A DNA stretch of 61,202 bases from Ophiocordyceps camponoti-saundersi (nom. inval.). Lineage: Eukaryota; Ascomycota; Sordariomycetes; Hypocreales; Ophiocordycipitaceae. The notes below the pieces were generated by a model. The model was not told where the DNA came from, searched no databases, and was given only the letters and a program-made list of their open reading frames with translations. Each line of letters starts with the position of its first letter. The first letter of the stretch is position 1. The position numbers were made by a program, and so were the translations under genes. The stretch covers positions 3,416 to 64,617 of the forward strand of contig PDHQ01000049.1 in NCBI GenBank assembly GCA_003339415.1. The letters are read 5' to 3'. Shown here one piece after another: positions 35,088 through 48,450 of this stretch.

Positions 35088-37262
35088 ATGGAGGCGTCTC
35101 CTCTCACGCGCCAGCCTCCACCTGAGGTACTCACCCCCAAAATCGTGCAGCTCTATTCTTCACTATTCCAGGTAATGATGTATTTTGGTTTCCTTCACTT
35201 CTCCCCTCACAGGTTGATGGTCTCGGCTGACAAAGATGTCCCGTAGGACGACGAAGATGGAGATAGATCCGACGGCTTCTGGAAGGAGTTCTTCCTCCTG
35301 CGTCCAGATCTAACGAAACTGCAAGTCATGCTGAGCGAGCTGTCTCCAGCCGACGTTCTCCTCCTCGAGAGCCGTACAAGAGCCCTCTTTGGCCGGGCAG
35401 TTGAGATGGTCAAGACGGGCCAAGGCCTGGCGCCGCTGCATGCGTTAGATGTACGTCTCTCGTGGCGGACGCGTTACTGGTCTAATTCGGCCTCCAGACT
35501 TTGACTGTGTTTCTCTCCTCTATTCTGGCCAAGAAGTATCCGCACCCGAGCTCTGATATCATAGCTGTGCTGGCCGGGCTCGACCATATTGATGCCGTCT
35601 TCACCGATTTCATGAGCACCCTGGATGCCATTGTTCGAAACGGGCCAAGCTGTGAGCGGCATCTTTTGACCGTGCTATGCATGCCGGCTTACTCGTGCGC
35701 GCGACAGTGAGCCTGCGGCACAAGGCCGTCGGGGTTCTTCTAGCTATAACTGCAGGCGCCTACCAGGCGACTCTGCTCACATACTTGATACAAAGAGACC
35801 TCTTTCCTTCGGTGATGAAGGTATCGTCTACAGTTTCCTCTGTTTTGACGGCATCTACTCACACACCCAGTTCATGCAAGAATCGGAGACGTATGACCAG
35901 GTGCTGAGTCCGTTCACCCTACTGGGGCTCTTGGCCAACTACAACAAGTTTGAGTTCCAGAACCCCTACCAGATGCGCCTCAACGATTTTGTCAACGAAT
36001 CAGCGATACAGAAAATTATTCACTGCGTCGGGTGTACCTGCCAGGCCTTGCAGTCGGATTACGTTGCCATCCAGGAAGATCTCCCTGAGGGTTGGAGCTT
36101 CAGCAGCACCCTCACCATGATCGGATTAGGTTCCATCGTGCCAGGTCTCAAAGCTGAAAAGAAGCCGGTGTACGATGCGGAGGTCGCGAAGAGCATGTTT
36201 TCAGACCTGTGAGCTTCCCCACCCTCGTCATTGGCCGTCGCTGTTGTTAACCAACCCAGGCCGAGAGAGAAAGCAGCCATTCTGCTGGCTACGTATGACT
36301 TCTGCCACGCCAATAAGCTGTTTTGCTTCAACCTCGTGACGTTGCAGGGCGAGGGGGCAAAGGAACGTCCTATGGCGAGCTATGTTGGATTGACCTCATA
36401 TCTGCTGCAGCATGCCCACCTCTCACCACGAGCGACAAACTACGCGCATCTCAACCTAATGGTATTTCGGCTGCTCACAGAAGACCCGGTCATGTGCAAA
36501 AAGATGTGCGGAGACGAGTCCAAAACTAGTGTACGGCTCTGCCGCCAGCGACAACCCTTTTTGCCCCTCGTCAAAGGAGAGCGGGTGATTGCGACCTGCC
36601 TGCTTGACACCATGATCGACGGCATTAATCACAACCTCCGGCGGCGGCTCGACGTCGGTCTGTACACGCTGTGCGTCGGCATCATGTTGCGCATTATCTC
36701 GTATCTATCGCGATCCCGGACTCGCCTCGACTATCACTGGTCCGAGCTGTTCCGGTCGTTACTGTCATTGATTCGCTTCCTTGCGACTTACAAGTCGGAC
36801 GTGAAGGAGCTGCCGCATGTCGACACCCTCTTGGATCATGTCGTGAACCTGCTTGCCTTGTCACTGTCGGCTGGCGAGGCTTTCTTGCCTACGCCTGCCG
36901 CATACGACGATCTGTTCTACAAGGTGGTCGAGTCCGGCGAGGTGCTGACGAAATTCAAGATCAATTACGGGCTGCAAAACCGGAAGAGTAACTCAATCGA
37001 AACTCTGATAAGCGTCTGCACGCACTACGAGCAGATGCTTACGGCAGACGGCAACTCGTCGAAAAAGAAGCTCAGCAACCTGACGACCCACCAGGTGACC
37101 GAGGTTATCAAGCAAGGCTACGAGACACTGAGCATCAAGGCGAAGGAGGGCCTGGACACCTGGGATAGATTTCGCGAGGCAGATGAGAGGATTTTGCTGA
37201 AGAAGATGGCGAGAGCCTCGGTGGAGGATGCACGAGCGATGATGGAGAGACAAATCCAATGA
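35088..37262 (+). CDS. ARMH3/DUF1741 family protein (armadillo-like helical)
   Basis: Fungal member of the DUF1741 family, whose animal homologue ARMH3 (C10orf76) works at the Golgi with PI4KB and GBF1; the fungal role is not known to me. Six exons: 35088-35171, 35247-35450, 35498-35651, 35708-35820, 35871-36208 and 36260-37262; the introns are 75, 47, 56, 50 and 51 nt and the product is 631 residues. It begins MEASPLTRQPPPEVLTPKIV; an in-frame ATG at 35070 would add six residues. Recognisable segments are DGFWKEFFLLRPDLTKLQ, KKYPHPSSDIIAVLAGLD, TYLIQRDLFPSVMKFMQESE, SVRLCRQRQPFLPLVKGERV and DTMIDGINHNLRRRLDVGLY. The protein is alpha-helical throughout and has no signal peptide. It is the only gene on the island between the two retroelement blocks and looks intact. 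Confidence 0.88.
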
Positions 37263-39722
37263 TGTTGTTTGCTTCCGTTTGTGCCGCGACTCGTGAGTGC
37301 CTTGAACGTTGATGCGGGATTGCTAGTAGGGTTTGGCCCGGCACTGTTGCTCTAGGAACGTCTGTCGAAGTGAGGCGTTTTGCTTGTCGTGCCTGTTCCA
37401 GGGTAAGCCAAATAAATAGGCACACACCTACGGATACTTGACAACGAATCTAGCAGTTTCCTTTTTCTTTGGTCGTTGTTTAGTTTCCCCCCCCCCCCCT
37501 CCTTATGAGAGTCTCTTACGTCAAGGTGGATGTAGGATCTGCGTGATCGAGATGACTTCGAGCTGCCTCAACAAGCTATCGGAACGTTGTGGTTATTTCA
37601 AACACGCCAGATCGAGAGCACAGGATGGTTTCTTCTTGGAGTTGGCACGCCTAGGCGGGCACTGGGGAGGAAGGCTTCGCTCATGTCATGAACTAAAGAA
37701 TGCATATCAGTTGGTAGATAGGTAGGATGAATATGTATGAACGAGTTGCCTTACGACCGGCAGGGTGACACTCATGCCTAGGTAGGTGGCCGAACAGAGG
37801 TTGCCGCGGCGGCCACTACGCAGATGAGAGGGGAGACGGCAGGAAGGAGAAAAAGAAAGATGACCTTGACCAAAGGGCCTGCACACTTCATGTAGTTATG
37901 AAGGTGCGTGTGGCTGACTGTTGGGCGGGCGATGCGACGGCGTTGGACGGCATGATGGTCATGACGCATCCATGGCCATCGTGGCATGCATGACGGAGGA
38001 GGAGGAGGAGGACGGACCTGTCAGAGCCCGGAAAACGGGAATAGGATATGGTCTCTGTGGTGGCTATCTATATCCGGAGCAATCACGGAGCATATACATA
38101 GTACGTACGTATGTATGTATCCATCTTTGTGTGCCTGTTGATATGTGAGGGGGGAAGAGGGGGAAGGGCTTTTCGATGTTGAGACTAAGATCTCGCCTTT
38201 TTCTTCTCGTTCTCCTTCCGCCCGAGGCTGCGGCTATTGGCGTCTGTGAATCCGACGAGAGAGCATGACGGCAGCCGGAGTCCAAGCGTGCATGCGGCCC
38301 CGGCAAATCATGGGATGCTAAGCACGTCAACGCGGCTTCAGATGCCATGCATGTATGTATGCATTTCTTTTTCTAAATCGGTCCATGCGGGGGTCATTGC
38401 GCTGGTTATTCGCCGGAGGGTAGTATGGATAGCTTTGGTTGAATCCTTCTCGTGACTGACTGACAGACAGTGCTTGGGGAGGTTGATTTATTCGCATGTG
38501 CTTCTCTTCTTGCTTCTCTTCTTACATGCATACAAGGATGGCTGATGGAGGGAGCGTTCCGTCATGACCTACCTCTTCGTTGTGTGGCTCCACTCATCAT
38601 TCGACTGCGATCCCCCCCCTTTTCCATCAAAACAGGGGAGGACCTTGACTCGTGGGGATGGACGGAAGAAAGGGGGTTGTCGCGGTGGCCTCGTGAATCG
38701 CCCAACCCGACTGCGGCCATGGATTCTCATCCCTGTCTTCCCCTCGATTCCACATGGTCCATGGATAATGATGATCAGTGATGATGGGATAATGCGGCCT
38801 TTTCAAATAGTTCGCTCTACCGGGACGTGGTCCGATCGTGCATTGTGGTGTTGTATGCAGATCATGGATCCTGTTTATGGGTTCTTTCCCCAAAGGTTCC
38901 GGGGGCGATGTGCGTGTGTGTGTGTGGGTTCGGATATGTACGGATATAATATCATACAGCGAAGGCAGCACTGATGAAGGTGGTGATATTCCTGATGCTG
39001 ATGACTATGATGATGACTCTGCTAGGTCTGTGTGGCTAGGCCAGGCCCTAAAAAGTAGGGCCGACAGCGCTGACTAACTAAGAGGAAGACTTATAGGGTA
39101 GGCCGTACAGCATATAATGCACATGGTCTAGACCACTAACATCCGCGGATCTGTTACACGGAATCCCCCCCCCCCCGAAACTTGAAATACTGGTGTTTGC
39201 CGTTGTCTCAAGGCGAGTAGGTGTATTTACCTGTATACATGTGCACATACATACATACATATCTCCCAGTAGGAGATCAAATTTGGTCAAGTTGATGCGT
39301 GATATCTGTAAGATGATGAATTTTGCTAGGAAGGGGCTATCAATGCTGAAGCAAATTCTCTCGTCATGCTAACACAGCCACCTGTCATATGTCTGTCAGT
39401 GTCACTTCTTGCTCAGATTTCTTTATTCAAGGGGAAACCAAGCCAGGCTTCGACGATCAGTGACATATAGACAGACGTTGTACATACATCTGTTAACATC
39501 CCTACATGCATAACACGTATGTATGAGTTGGTTAATATGTAGTTAGGTAGGTAGGTAGGTAGATATGTCTGTACATACCTACATATGTATAATGCTATCC
39601 GTAAAGTAGGTATGTAGGTATGTACTACAGTCTACATCTATGCATGAGCTCATGTGTAGGTATCCGTACGGATAGATGAAGAGTCGAAAACAAAACATAG
39701 TAGCCGCCTGTTTTGTTACGCC

Positions 39723-39769
39723 ATGAGGCGGTTACACAATGAGGTGGTTACACTATGAGGCGGCCGGCG
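39723..39769 (+). repeat. 16-bp tandem repeat, nearly three copies
   Basis: Units ATGAGGCGGTTACACA (39723), ATGAGGTGGTTACACT (39739) and a partial ATGAGGCGG copy (39755). It lies 40 bp from the tRNA-like sequence. Confidence 0.7.
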
Positions 39770-39809
39770 ATAATGCATGGCCGGACAAGACAAATAAGAT
39801 AAAAGAAAC

Positions 39810-39928
39810 GCCCCCGGCAGGGATTGAATATGCGACCTTCGTACTAAAAATATTTGCAACGATGCTGTAATGATAAAGGTTTTTCCTCATGATATCTGTA
39901 CGACGCTCTACCGCTGAGCTACGGAGGC
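39810..39928 (-). pseudogene. Degenerate tRNA-Met(CAT)-like sequence with insertion
   Basis: Read on the minus strand, the 5' end GCCTCCG pairs with the 3' CGGGGGC, the D-arm TAGCTCAGCGGTAGAGC is a clean A box, and the stem TCGTA pairs with TACGA, followed by AGGTC as variable loop. This matches fungal elongator tRNA-Met. Between the anticodon-stem halves lie about 55 nt instead of a 7-nt loop, including TCAT. The T-stem is damaged (GCATA against CCTGC), although the TTCAATC loop survives. An intron-bearing functional tRNA is possible but unlikely given the T-stem mismatches. Confidence 0.5.
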
Positions 39929-41803
39929 AGTAGTCCTACGTAATTGATAAAGGCCCGAACGATGAGCCTCCGCTAATACGATTAGAGATTGCGCGGGTCT
40001 GTATGTATGTACAAGTCTGCAGGCTGCTGTATGTACAACTATGACTATCATCGTGTCAACGTCTTTCCCCCAACCGCCGCACGCACTTACATACGAAGGC
40101 AGTGAATCCTACACGTCAGCGGCCCTGAGGTGACGACTGTTGCAGATACGCTGGCATGTGTAAGGCGATTGGCTGGGTAATGAAATCCCGGAGACATATG
40201 AATAAATGTGACCAACAGTGACGGCTTTTTTCGGCATAGTCACTATCATCGGAGACGGAGAAAGGGGTGATGGCATTCGAGACACGGGCAAAGAATGGGT
40301 AAGGAATCTGTGAAGACATGAGAGCTCGGCTTCGGCCTTTTCCGTCACACATGTAGTAAGGATCTTCTTCATCGTAACTTTTTTCTAGCGATCAAGATGT
40401 AACGCCGCTGGAGTCGATGGTCCCTCGACAGTGGCGTCTGCAGGGCTGACAGGGCACAGGGCACAGGGGAGGCCGGGGAATTGTGGGCATGCGGGGTATT
40501 GACGCCGTGACGGTAGGTAATCCACGTTGCTGTCTCAGAGAGCCATGCTGCCCGATAGTATTTCTAGAAACAAGGAGAGGAAAGGGGGAGGAAAGGCGAG
40601 AGAGGAGGATGTGAAGACTGAAGGCCCCTACGTGACGAGCTTCAGCCACGAACCAGCCTCAGGCAGGAGGTGGGGACAATCCAGCCACAACGACTCGACA
40701 GGCTTCTGGCGACTTGGCCGATCCTTAGTCCTTTTGGTGGAAGCTACCCTATGGAGCATATGTATGTATATACACACACTTTCGGCTTTCATCAGCCGCT
40801 CGCCGACTAGCAACAGGCCCAAAACTTGGGCCGGGATGCTCCCCGTCGGCTGCAGGCGACCGCAGCCGCCCCTGCAGGAGAGGGGGGAAAGAATGTATCG
40901 AACACCGTACAACATGGCGAGAGACACACTGCAAGCGATACAACAGCCAGCGGCCCACGCCGTGGGAAAAAAAAAGAGACCACTCGACAAGCCCCCATGT
41001 CATGCCATGGCAGATGCGACGATACGGGAAAGGGGGAGGAGTTAGGGGAAAGGAAAAAGAAGGGAAAAGGAAAGGGGAGAAGGGGAGGGTGGGGCAAACA
41101 TCCCGGGCACACGCACACACACACACACTCTCTCTCTCTCTCTCTGTGTGTGTGTCTCTCTCTCCACGCTTCTAGTACTAACATACCTAGGTACATACAT
41201 ATGTACATGCTGTATGTGCACATGGAGCTGAGTCGCTACTGCAGTCGACAGAGGGCGCTTGCTCGTTCGCTCAATGTGGCTGACGGTCAAGTTCAACGAG
41301 GGCCGGCCGATGCCGTTCGCTTCCCCGTCATGGCCCCGGGCAAGCGGCTCGGAAAAGCAGATGCGGCTGGGGCTTACTGTGCCGTAGCGTGCCGTCCCTG
41401 GCTGGCTGCTAGTCATAGACGGAGACTTAGGCTAGATGAACTAGAGTCTAGCGGGTATAGGCGGCGCTTCCTATTCGTCGCTAGAACGTTCATCTGCCGG
41501 GCGGGGATGATCCAACGGTTCCACTTACTCTCTCCTTTCATCAATTGAATGAATGAAGGGCATCTGCGGCCTTTTTTCCCCTTCCCCGTCTCCCTATGAC
41601 GATAGCTTCTGCAGTCCGAGCATCGTAGCATCGGCTGCGGGGGGTGGCCATGAGCGAGACGGGGAGCGGCGACATCCGCAGGATTTATATGTATGTATCC
41701 GTATTCATAATCCGTTTAATCAACATATCCGTACGGATATATATATACGTACATATATACATATGTATATAAATACATATATATATATATGCATATAGGT
41801 CTA

Positions 41804-41808
41804 CTAAC
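41804..41808. repeat. Target site duplication of element A', left (CTAAC)
   Basis: CTAAC within TACTAAC, repeated at 58599-58603. It is identical to the duplication of element A. Confidence 0.85.
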
Positions 41809-41958
41809 TATAGTAACATAAGGTAGGCATAGGCTATCGGGTAGGTATACTAATATATATATATTATATATATACTAGGTCTAGGCTAGGATAGCTAGGC
41901 TAGGTTATATACCTATAAGTAAGGTCTAGCGGGGCTAGTTATATAAACCCCCTTAATA
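41809..41958 (-). repeat. LTR of element A' (left)
   Basis: 150 bp, partner of 58449-58598. It is heavily converted to TA but still carries the GGTCTAGGCTAGGATAGC core shared with element A. Confidence 0.88.
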
Positions 41959-43059
41959 CCCCCTTTTAGGCCCGCTTAAATAAGCGGAAAATAGTTATTC
42001 TATACTATAAAGCGCGGAAAATAATAAAATAGTAAAAATAATATTTTTAAGCTTTTCTTAAAAAGCTAGTAAAAAGCTTAAATAGCTTAAAAATATAATA
42101 AAAAATAAAATCTAAAAGATTAAATTAAGTTTTAGATAAAGTTATTTTATTTTAAATTAGTTAATTAATATAGGAAATAATAAAAAATAATAAAAATAAG
42201 CTTTTCTAAGTTACTTTTAAGAGGCTTTAAATAAGTTAATTTAAGCTATTAAAAAGGTTAAATTAAGCTATTAAGAAAAGTTAAAAAACGCTTATATAAA
42301 AGATATTAAAAAATCTAATTTAAAGGAAAATTCCTTTTTAAGCTAAAAGTTAAAAATAAGCTATAAGCTTTATAATAATATATATATATAAAAAAATATT
42401 ATTATTTATATTACTTAATAAGGAGAATATTATTAAAATTATATAAGTTAATATATTTAATAATAAGGGGCTTAGAGGCGCTTATTATTAATATTTTTAA
42501 AGCTATAATAATTACTTAAAAATATATTAAAAAGCGTATATTATAAAATTAGTAGTAATATAAAGCTAAGTTAATAATAAGGTTAATAATTATAAGCTTT
42601 TTTAGGGCGTTAATTATAATATATTTTATCTATTTTATTTTAATTAATATTTATAGCGTAATATTAGTAATTTTTTTCTAGAATCCTCTTTTTAAATATA
42701 AAATCCCCTTATAATAAAAATCCTATATTATATTATTTATTAGTTTTTTAATTTAATTAATTAACTTATTTAATATTAGTACTTTTATTATTAAATAATA
42801 TAAAAGTATTATAAGCTTTATTATTAAATACTTTAAGCTTATTTAATAGCGTATAAAAGTTATTTTTTATATTATTTTTAGCTTTAAAAGGTAAGATTAT
42901 AATTTTTAAGTTAGATAAATATAATATATAAATAAATTTAATATATTAAATATATTATAAAAGCTTAGTAAAGCTATTTATAATAATATTAGCTATATTA
43001 ATATATTAAATTATAAAAAATTACTTTTTTATATAATTAATAACTTATTTATATTATAT

Positions 43060-43269
43060 TATAAAAAATTAGTTTATAACTAATTGTAACTAGATAGGGG
43101 GGATTATAGCGGATATATTTAAGTCTTCCCGATAGCGCTTAGTTATCGCGCGGGGTATATAGCTAGCTTAGGAGGGGGGCTTCTCTCCCCTCTCTTTCCT
43201 TTTTTTAATAACTTTAATTATAATACTATTTTAGCTTATTTTTATAGTTACTTTAGTAAAACCTTTATA
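43060..43269 (+). repeat. LTR of element C (left, intact)
   Basis: 210 bp, ends TATAAAAAATTAG...CCTTTATA. It includes a hairpin-capable GGAGGGGGGCTTCTCTCCCC block around 43175-43194. Confidence 0.85.
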
Positions 43270-44654
43270 TTAATTAAAGCTCCTCTTACCGCTAACCGAA
43301 TATAAGAATAAAATCTTAATATAAAATACTATTAAATTTTACCTATATTAAAGCTACTTTTAGCTTATTTTAGCTTAGATTCTTAGCTAGCTATTATATA
43401 TACTAAATTTACTATTAATAAAGCTATAATTAGGGAGCCTAAGTTTTAATTTTATTATATCTTTTCTTATCTTAGCACTTTTTAGTAGATATTCTTTTTA
43501 TATATTATTATAGCTATAAATTTTTCTTTTTAGCTTAAAGCCTTTTTAGCGTATATCTCTAAGCTTCTTAAGGAAAGTTATAAAAAGCGCTATATAAGTT
43601 TTTCCCTAGTTAAGATATATTAGAAGCTATTAGAGGCCCTTAAAGAATATATTATAAAGTAAGAGTTTTCTTTTTTTAAAGCTAAGTTATTATATTAGTT
43701 TAACTACGCTAAAATTATTCTACTTTTATCTAAGCTATATAAGGAGTTATAAAAGCGCTTAAATTATAAGAACTAGCTTATAATATATATAGCTTTTATT
43801 AGCTTTCTTTAAAGCTTTAATAAAGTATTTAATTTCGGGAATATTCCTAATATATATATTAATTTATTACCCCCCCTTATAGCTAACTTAATAAATATTT
43901 TATATATAATTTCTTACCTTTTAGGTATTATTAAGTAATAGTATTATTATTATTATAACTAAATTAGTTATTTTAAGTATAATTATTTAAAACTTCGTAA
44001 GTAAATAAGGGTATTAAAGTTAAAGCTTAATATAAGCGAAGCGGGTAAGTTAAGTATAACTTTAAAAAGTTTTAATTAAAGGGATAACGAGTAAGAAAGG
44101 ATAAGTATATATTAGATATTATAGCTTAGGTAATTTATAGCTTTATTATATTACCTTATATAAGGATAGTTCGCGCGTAGCTTAAGCGCGTAGATTTATT
44201 AGTAAATATATATTATAATTATATTACGCCTTAGCTTATAAATTAGCGCTAGTAATATATAGCGATAAATATATAGCTAGCTTTACTATTTACTATAATT
44301 AGAATATTCTCTAAGCTTCTTATAATTAATATAATATTATTTAATCTTATATATTAGCTATATAAGTAAGTTTTTATTACTAATATACGAGTTTATTTTT
44401 CCTTACCTTAAGCGGTATTATAATTCTAAGCTTATTAAAATCTTTCTTATAAAAATTAAAGTTTAATTTCTCGGGCTATAAGTAAGCTTTTCCGCCCTCT
44501 TATCCTTATCTTTACGGAGGCTATTAGGCTATTAGCTAGGGACTATATAAAGTATCTTACTAGCGTAGTAATACGTAACTTTTCTATCTTACGCTTTTAC
44601 CTCCTTAGCTAGCTTAAAGAGGGGCCTATATAAGGGATTAGTTTATAACTAATC

Positions 44655-45065
44655 TATAAGGGAAGCTTATATAAGATATATTAAAAAAGAGAGATAGCGA
44701 TAATTAGGTTAGAAGAGAGAAAGATAAGTATATAAGTATAAATTATAAGGGTTCACTTTAGGAGTTATATTAAAAGTAAAGCTAATTTTTACCGAATTAT
44801 AATATTAGAAACTACTACGAACTATATATAAGGGGATTATAACTTAGGGGTAAACTCCTTATAATATAAACTATTACTTTTAAGGTTTTATCTAAAACCT
44901 TAGCGTAATTTAAAAACTTGCCTTTTATATTTAATTATTCTATTATAACCGGAAATATATTATATATTTTCTAACTAATTTTAATATTATATTATAATAG
45001 CTTTATAATATTTACGTAACCTTATAGTTATTTTTTATATATAATTATCTTATAATTTTATTATA
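44655..45065 (-). repeat. LTR of element D (left, 3' LTR by orientation)
   Basis: 411 bp, same length as 53375-53785; ends TATAAGGGAAGC...TTTATTATA, i.e. TG...CA after RIP. Confidence 0.9.
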
Positions 45066-45749
45066 ACTATCTCCTTATTTTAAATAATTAGATATTAAAG
45101 TAAAATAGTTATAAGTTACCGTAAATATATTATAATAAAGTAAAAAAGAAAAGGTTACGTATAAGGAAAATATATTATTAGTTATAGGAGCGCGCGCGTA
45201 ACTATAATAATAGTAATTATTCGTTATTAGTTTAGGGTAAAGTATAAGTAACTTTAAGCGTATATTATTATTATTATAATTTTTTTCGTTTTATTATTTT
45301 TAAAAAAATCTTATCCCTATCTTTATTTTAAGCTTATTTTATTATATAATAATATATCTTTTAAGTACTATATTATATAATAAAGCCCTTAATAGTTTTT
45401 ATATATATTTTAATAAGAAAGGGAATATTTTTAGTAGCGGCCCGCTTAATAATAATATTCCGCGTATTAATAATTTAATATAAAAATACCTAAAAAAACG
45501 CTAAAAAAATAAGTACGGTAATACCGAAAAAAATTATAAGAATACTAAGTAATAAAAGCTTAAAATATAAATAATTTAGTATATATTTATAAAAGATTTA
45601 CTAACGCGTTATAAGAATACTAAGTTAAAGTTTACTAGCAATAATTACTAAAAAAAGATAAAGGTAATAAAATACTAAAAAAAGCGTAAAAGCTAAAGTC
45701 CGTAATAATAAAAGTAATTAATATAAATAAAAAGATAACTATTTACCTT

Positions 45750-48450
45750 AAGCTAAAAATAAGTAATAAAACGTTAAAGAAAGCGTAAAAGCTTATATTT
45801 AAAGTTAAAAGTAGCTTAGCTAAGAAATAGTATATTAAGAGTAAAAAAAGTAAAGCCGCTAAGGAGAAAGTAAAAGCGCTAATTATAAAAAAGGTAGCTA
45901 AGGAGGAAGAGTTTTATATTAAGGTAAAATAAGTAAGGTATTTAGTATTAGAGTATACTAAGGTTATTAAAAAGATAAAGCTAAAGAAGAAAATTTAGAG
46001 TAATAAAGGTAAGAGTTATAAAACTAATATTAGAATAATATATTAATAAGTTATAAAAGTTAAGAGTGCTAAATTTATAGGAGACTCTAATAAGGAAAAT
46101 ATAATAATAATTAATATAAAATAATAAGTAAAGTTAAAAGAGTATTATACTTATATTAACCTTAATAAATAAACTAAAAAGCGGTTTTTAAATTAGCTTT
46201 TCTTATTAGAGGAAAATAGCGGCTATTTAGTAATAATTAATATAGCGTTAAAATAATATATATTAAATATAACTATTATAAAGGGTTAAGAGAGAGTAGA
46301 GATTATAGCTATAAAATATTATATAAAGAAAATATAACTTATTTTAGCGCTTAGTAAGTAAGATTAGCTAAAATTATCTAAGAGTTAATATTAACTTAAT
46401 ATAGTATTTATAAAAGCTAAGAAATCGCTACTTAAAACTTAATATAAAAATCGTAATAAGGGTAAATCTAATAAGCTATAAGGTAAAAAAATAGGAGGCT
46501 ATATTTTAAAGGGTAACTTATTATATAAATTAGTTATAAAAATAATAATATCTTATAATTAAAATACCTCCGCTATTATATATATATAATAATATATAGC
46601 TATATTAAGTAAAAAGTAATATAAAAATAAGTTATAGCGATTTTTAAAAATTAAAATATATTACGTAAAATTTATAATATAATTACCGAGGAGTTTATCT
46701 AATATAAGAATAATAATTAAATCCTTAATTTAAGAAATACTCTAATATAAAAAACTTAAAGTTAAATATTATTAAAACTTACTAAAAATACTAATAAAAA
46801 CCTATTAATAACCCGCTTAGTAGCTATTATAAAAAAGATTAATATAGCTTAAAAAGAAAAAATAATATAGGAAATATATAACTTAATACTAAATTATATA
46901 AATATAATTATAAAAAAAAGTAAAATATACTTATTTAATAAAAATATAACTATAGTGTAAGGAGTTTATAAAGCTATTATAAAGGAGTTTAGGAAATATT
47001 ACGTTAAGTAAGCAGCTAAAGCGGAAAAGTCGCCGGAGGTAGCGAAAGCTATTAGAGGCGTAGCTTAAGCGGGGAGGAATTAAGGCTAAGTTAACGGAGA
47101 TATAGTAAAAGTTACGGAAAAGTTTATTAAAATTAAAAAAGGAAAGGATAATACTAATAACGATAAAGCTAACTAAAAGCTAGAAATTAGATATAAAAAG
47201 TAAATAAAGTTATCTAATAATAAAAAGGAGAACGCTAATAAGAGAAAAGCTTATAATAAAGATAATAATAATAATAATAATAAGTCTAATAATAAAAATA
47301 TATTTAAGTAAAAGATAACTTATACTTATAGCTAAGGTAAAGCGAAGGCGAAAGGAAAAAGATATATAAAAAGGTTTAAGAAAATATCCTATTTAAAGTA
47401 AAAGAAAATTATTTAATATAATCTTAACTAATATACTAGGTATTTTTAGTTTTACTTAAAAGAATATATATCTCGCGTTATTAAAAATAAAATATTTATT
47501 ATTAAGTATTAGTATTTTAAAATTAAAGCTTTTTAGTATAACTATTATTAATATAAAAAGGTAACTTATATGCTTATTCCTATTAGTATACTAGGAAATT
47601 AGTTTAACTATATAATAATAGTAAGGGAGCTAAAATATATTTTTAATATAATATATCGCGAGGCTAGTTATATAATTAAGAAAAATAAGTTAGCTTTATC
47701 TAAGTAAGGGAAACTTAATATAGCTTAGATTACTTAGTACTTAGCGGAGTTATTCGAAGCGGTATTAACTACTTATATCTAAAAATATAAGCTTATAAGA
47801 ATAAATAAAGTATTTATTAAAGCTAGAGGGTAATATTAAGGTTTAATATAGTAGCGATAAGCGCTATTAACTACTAACTATTACGCTTTTAGAATAACTA
47901 CCTTAAGTAGAAGCTTAAAACCGCTAAAGTTTTTTCTAAATAAAGAGGGTTATTTTTAGCCTATAAGAAAAGGAGAACTTATAATAATATATTAGAAGTT
48001 ATCGTTATTACTTTATTTTCTCCTAAGGGATAAAAGATATATTAAGTAAAAGGTAGCGCTAGCTTATACGCGTAAGCAGATAAAAAGAGTTTTACGTAGC
48101 TTTATAGATAAGAAGTTTAAGCTATAAAAAGTATTAATTTATAAATATTTTAATATATACGCTTTATATAGCGATATTAACGCTTATAAATATATTATAA
48201 TTAAAAAGATAAAAGGCGCTATAAAAGCGAAGAAAGCGGCTTAGAAAAAGATAGCGTAAGTATTATAAATTAAGTAAAAGCTGCTAATAAGTTAAGAGTT
48301 AGTAATAAAATATATTCGTAATAAAAATAAAAAAAAATAAAAATATTTAATAAGTTTATTAGTTTAAATAAAATAAGAAAGTATAATAAGAGTAAATATA
48401 AGAGTAGATAAGGTAATAGGTACGTAGATAAGTAAGTAAAGTAAATATAT
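45750..48450 (+). pseudogene. Decayed plus-strand reading frame(s) antisense to element D pol
   Basis: Over at least 45789-46890 one frame can be followed with codon-like composition, interrupted only by TAA and TAG, exactly where CAA/CAG (Gln) would have been. Readable pieces include SKAAKEKVKALIIKKVAKEE, RFLNQLFLLEENSGYLVIIN and GGYILKGNLLYKLV. Further pieces downstream (for example VALAYTRKQIKRVLRSFIDK near 48050-48110) also read on the plus strand, possibly in another frame. The inferred protein is rich in Lys, Glu and Gln and probably helical. I recognise no domain. It could be an accessory antisense ORF of the retrotransposon, a captured host gene, or part of a further nested element. 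Confidence 0.5.

Larger units (their letters stand above)
37263..41803. other. Long non-coding island between the ARMH3-like gene and element A'
   Basis: About 4.5 kb of normal GC content with no gene I can support. It holds microsatellites (TATGTATG types near 38105-38120 and 38350-38360, TAGGTAGG at 39541-39562, an AC/TC/TG compound repeat at 41109-41164, TATATA types at 41690-41800), the palindrome TATCCGTACGGATA at 39660-39673, a 16-bp tandem repeat and a degenerate tRNA. Frames of 100-240 codons near 40.5-41.5 kb are translations of simple repeats and purine tracts. Confidence 0.6.

Noticed and set aside
40826..41548. A 240-codon plus-strand frame
   Set aside because: It runs through (AC)n, (TC)n and (TG)n repeats and purine tracts, has no domain, and overlaps equally long frames on the other strand.
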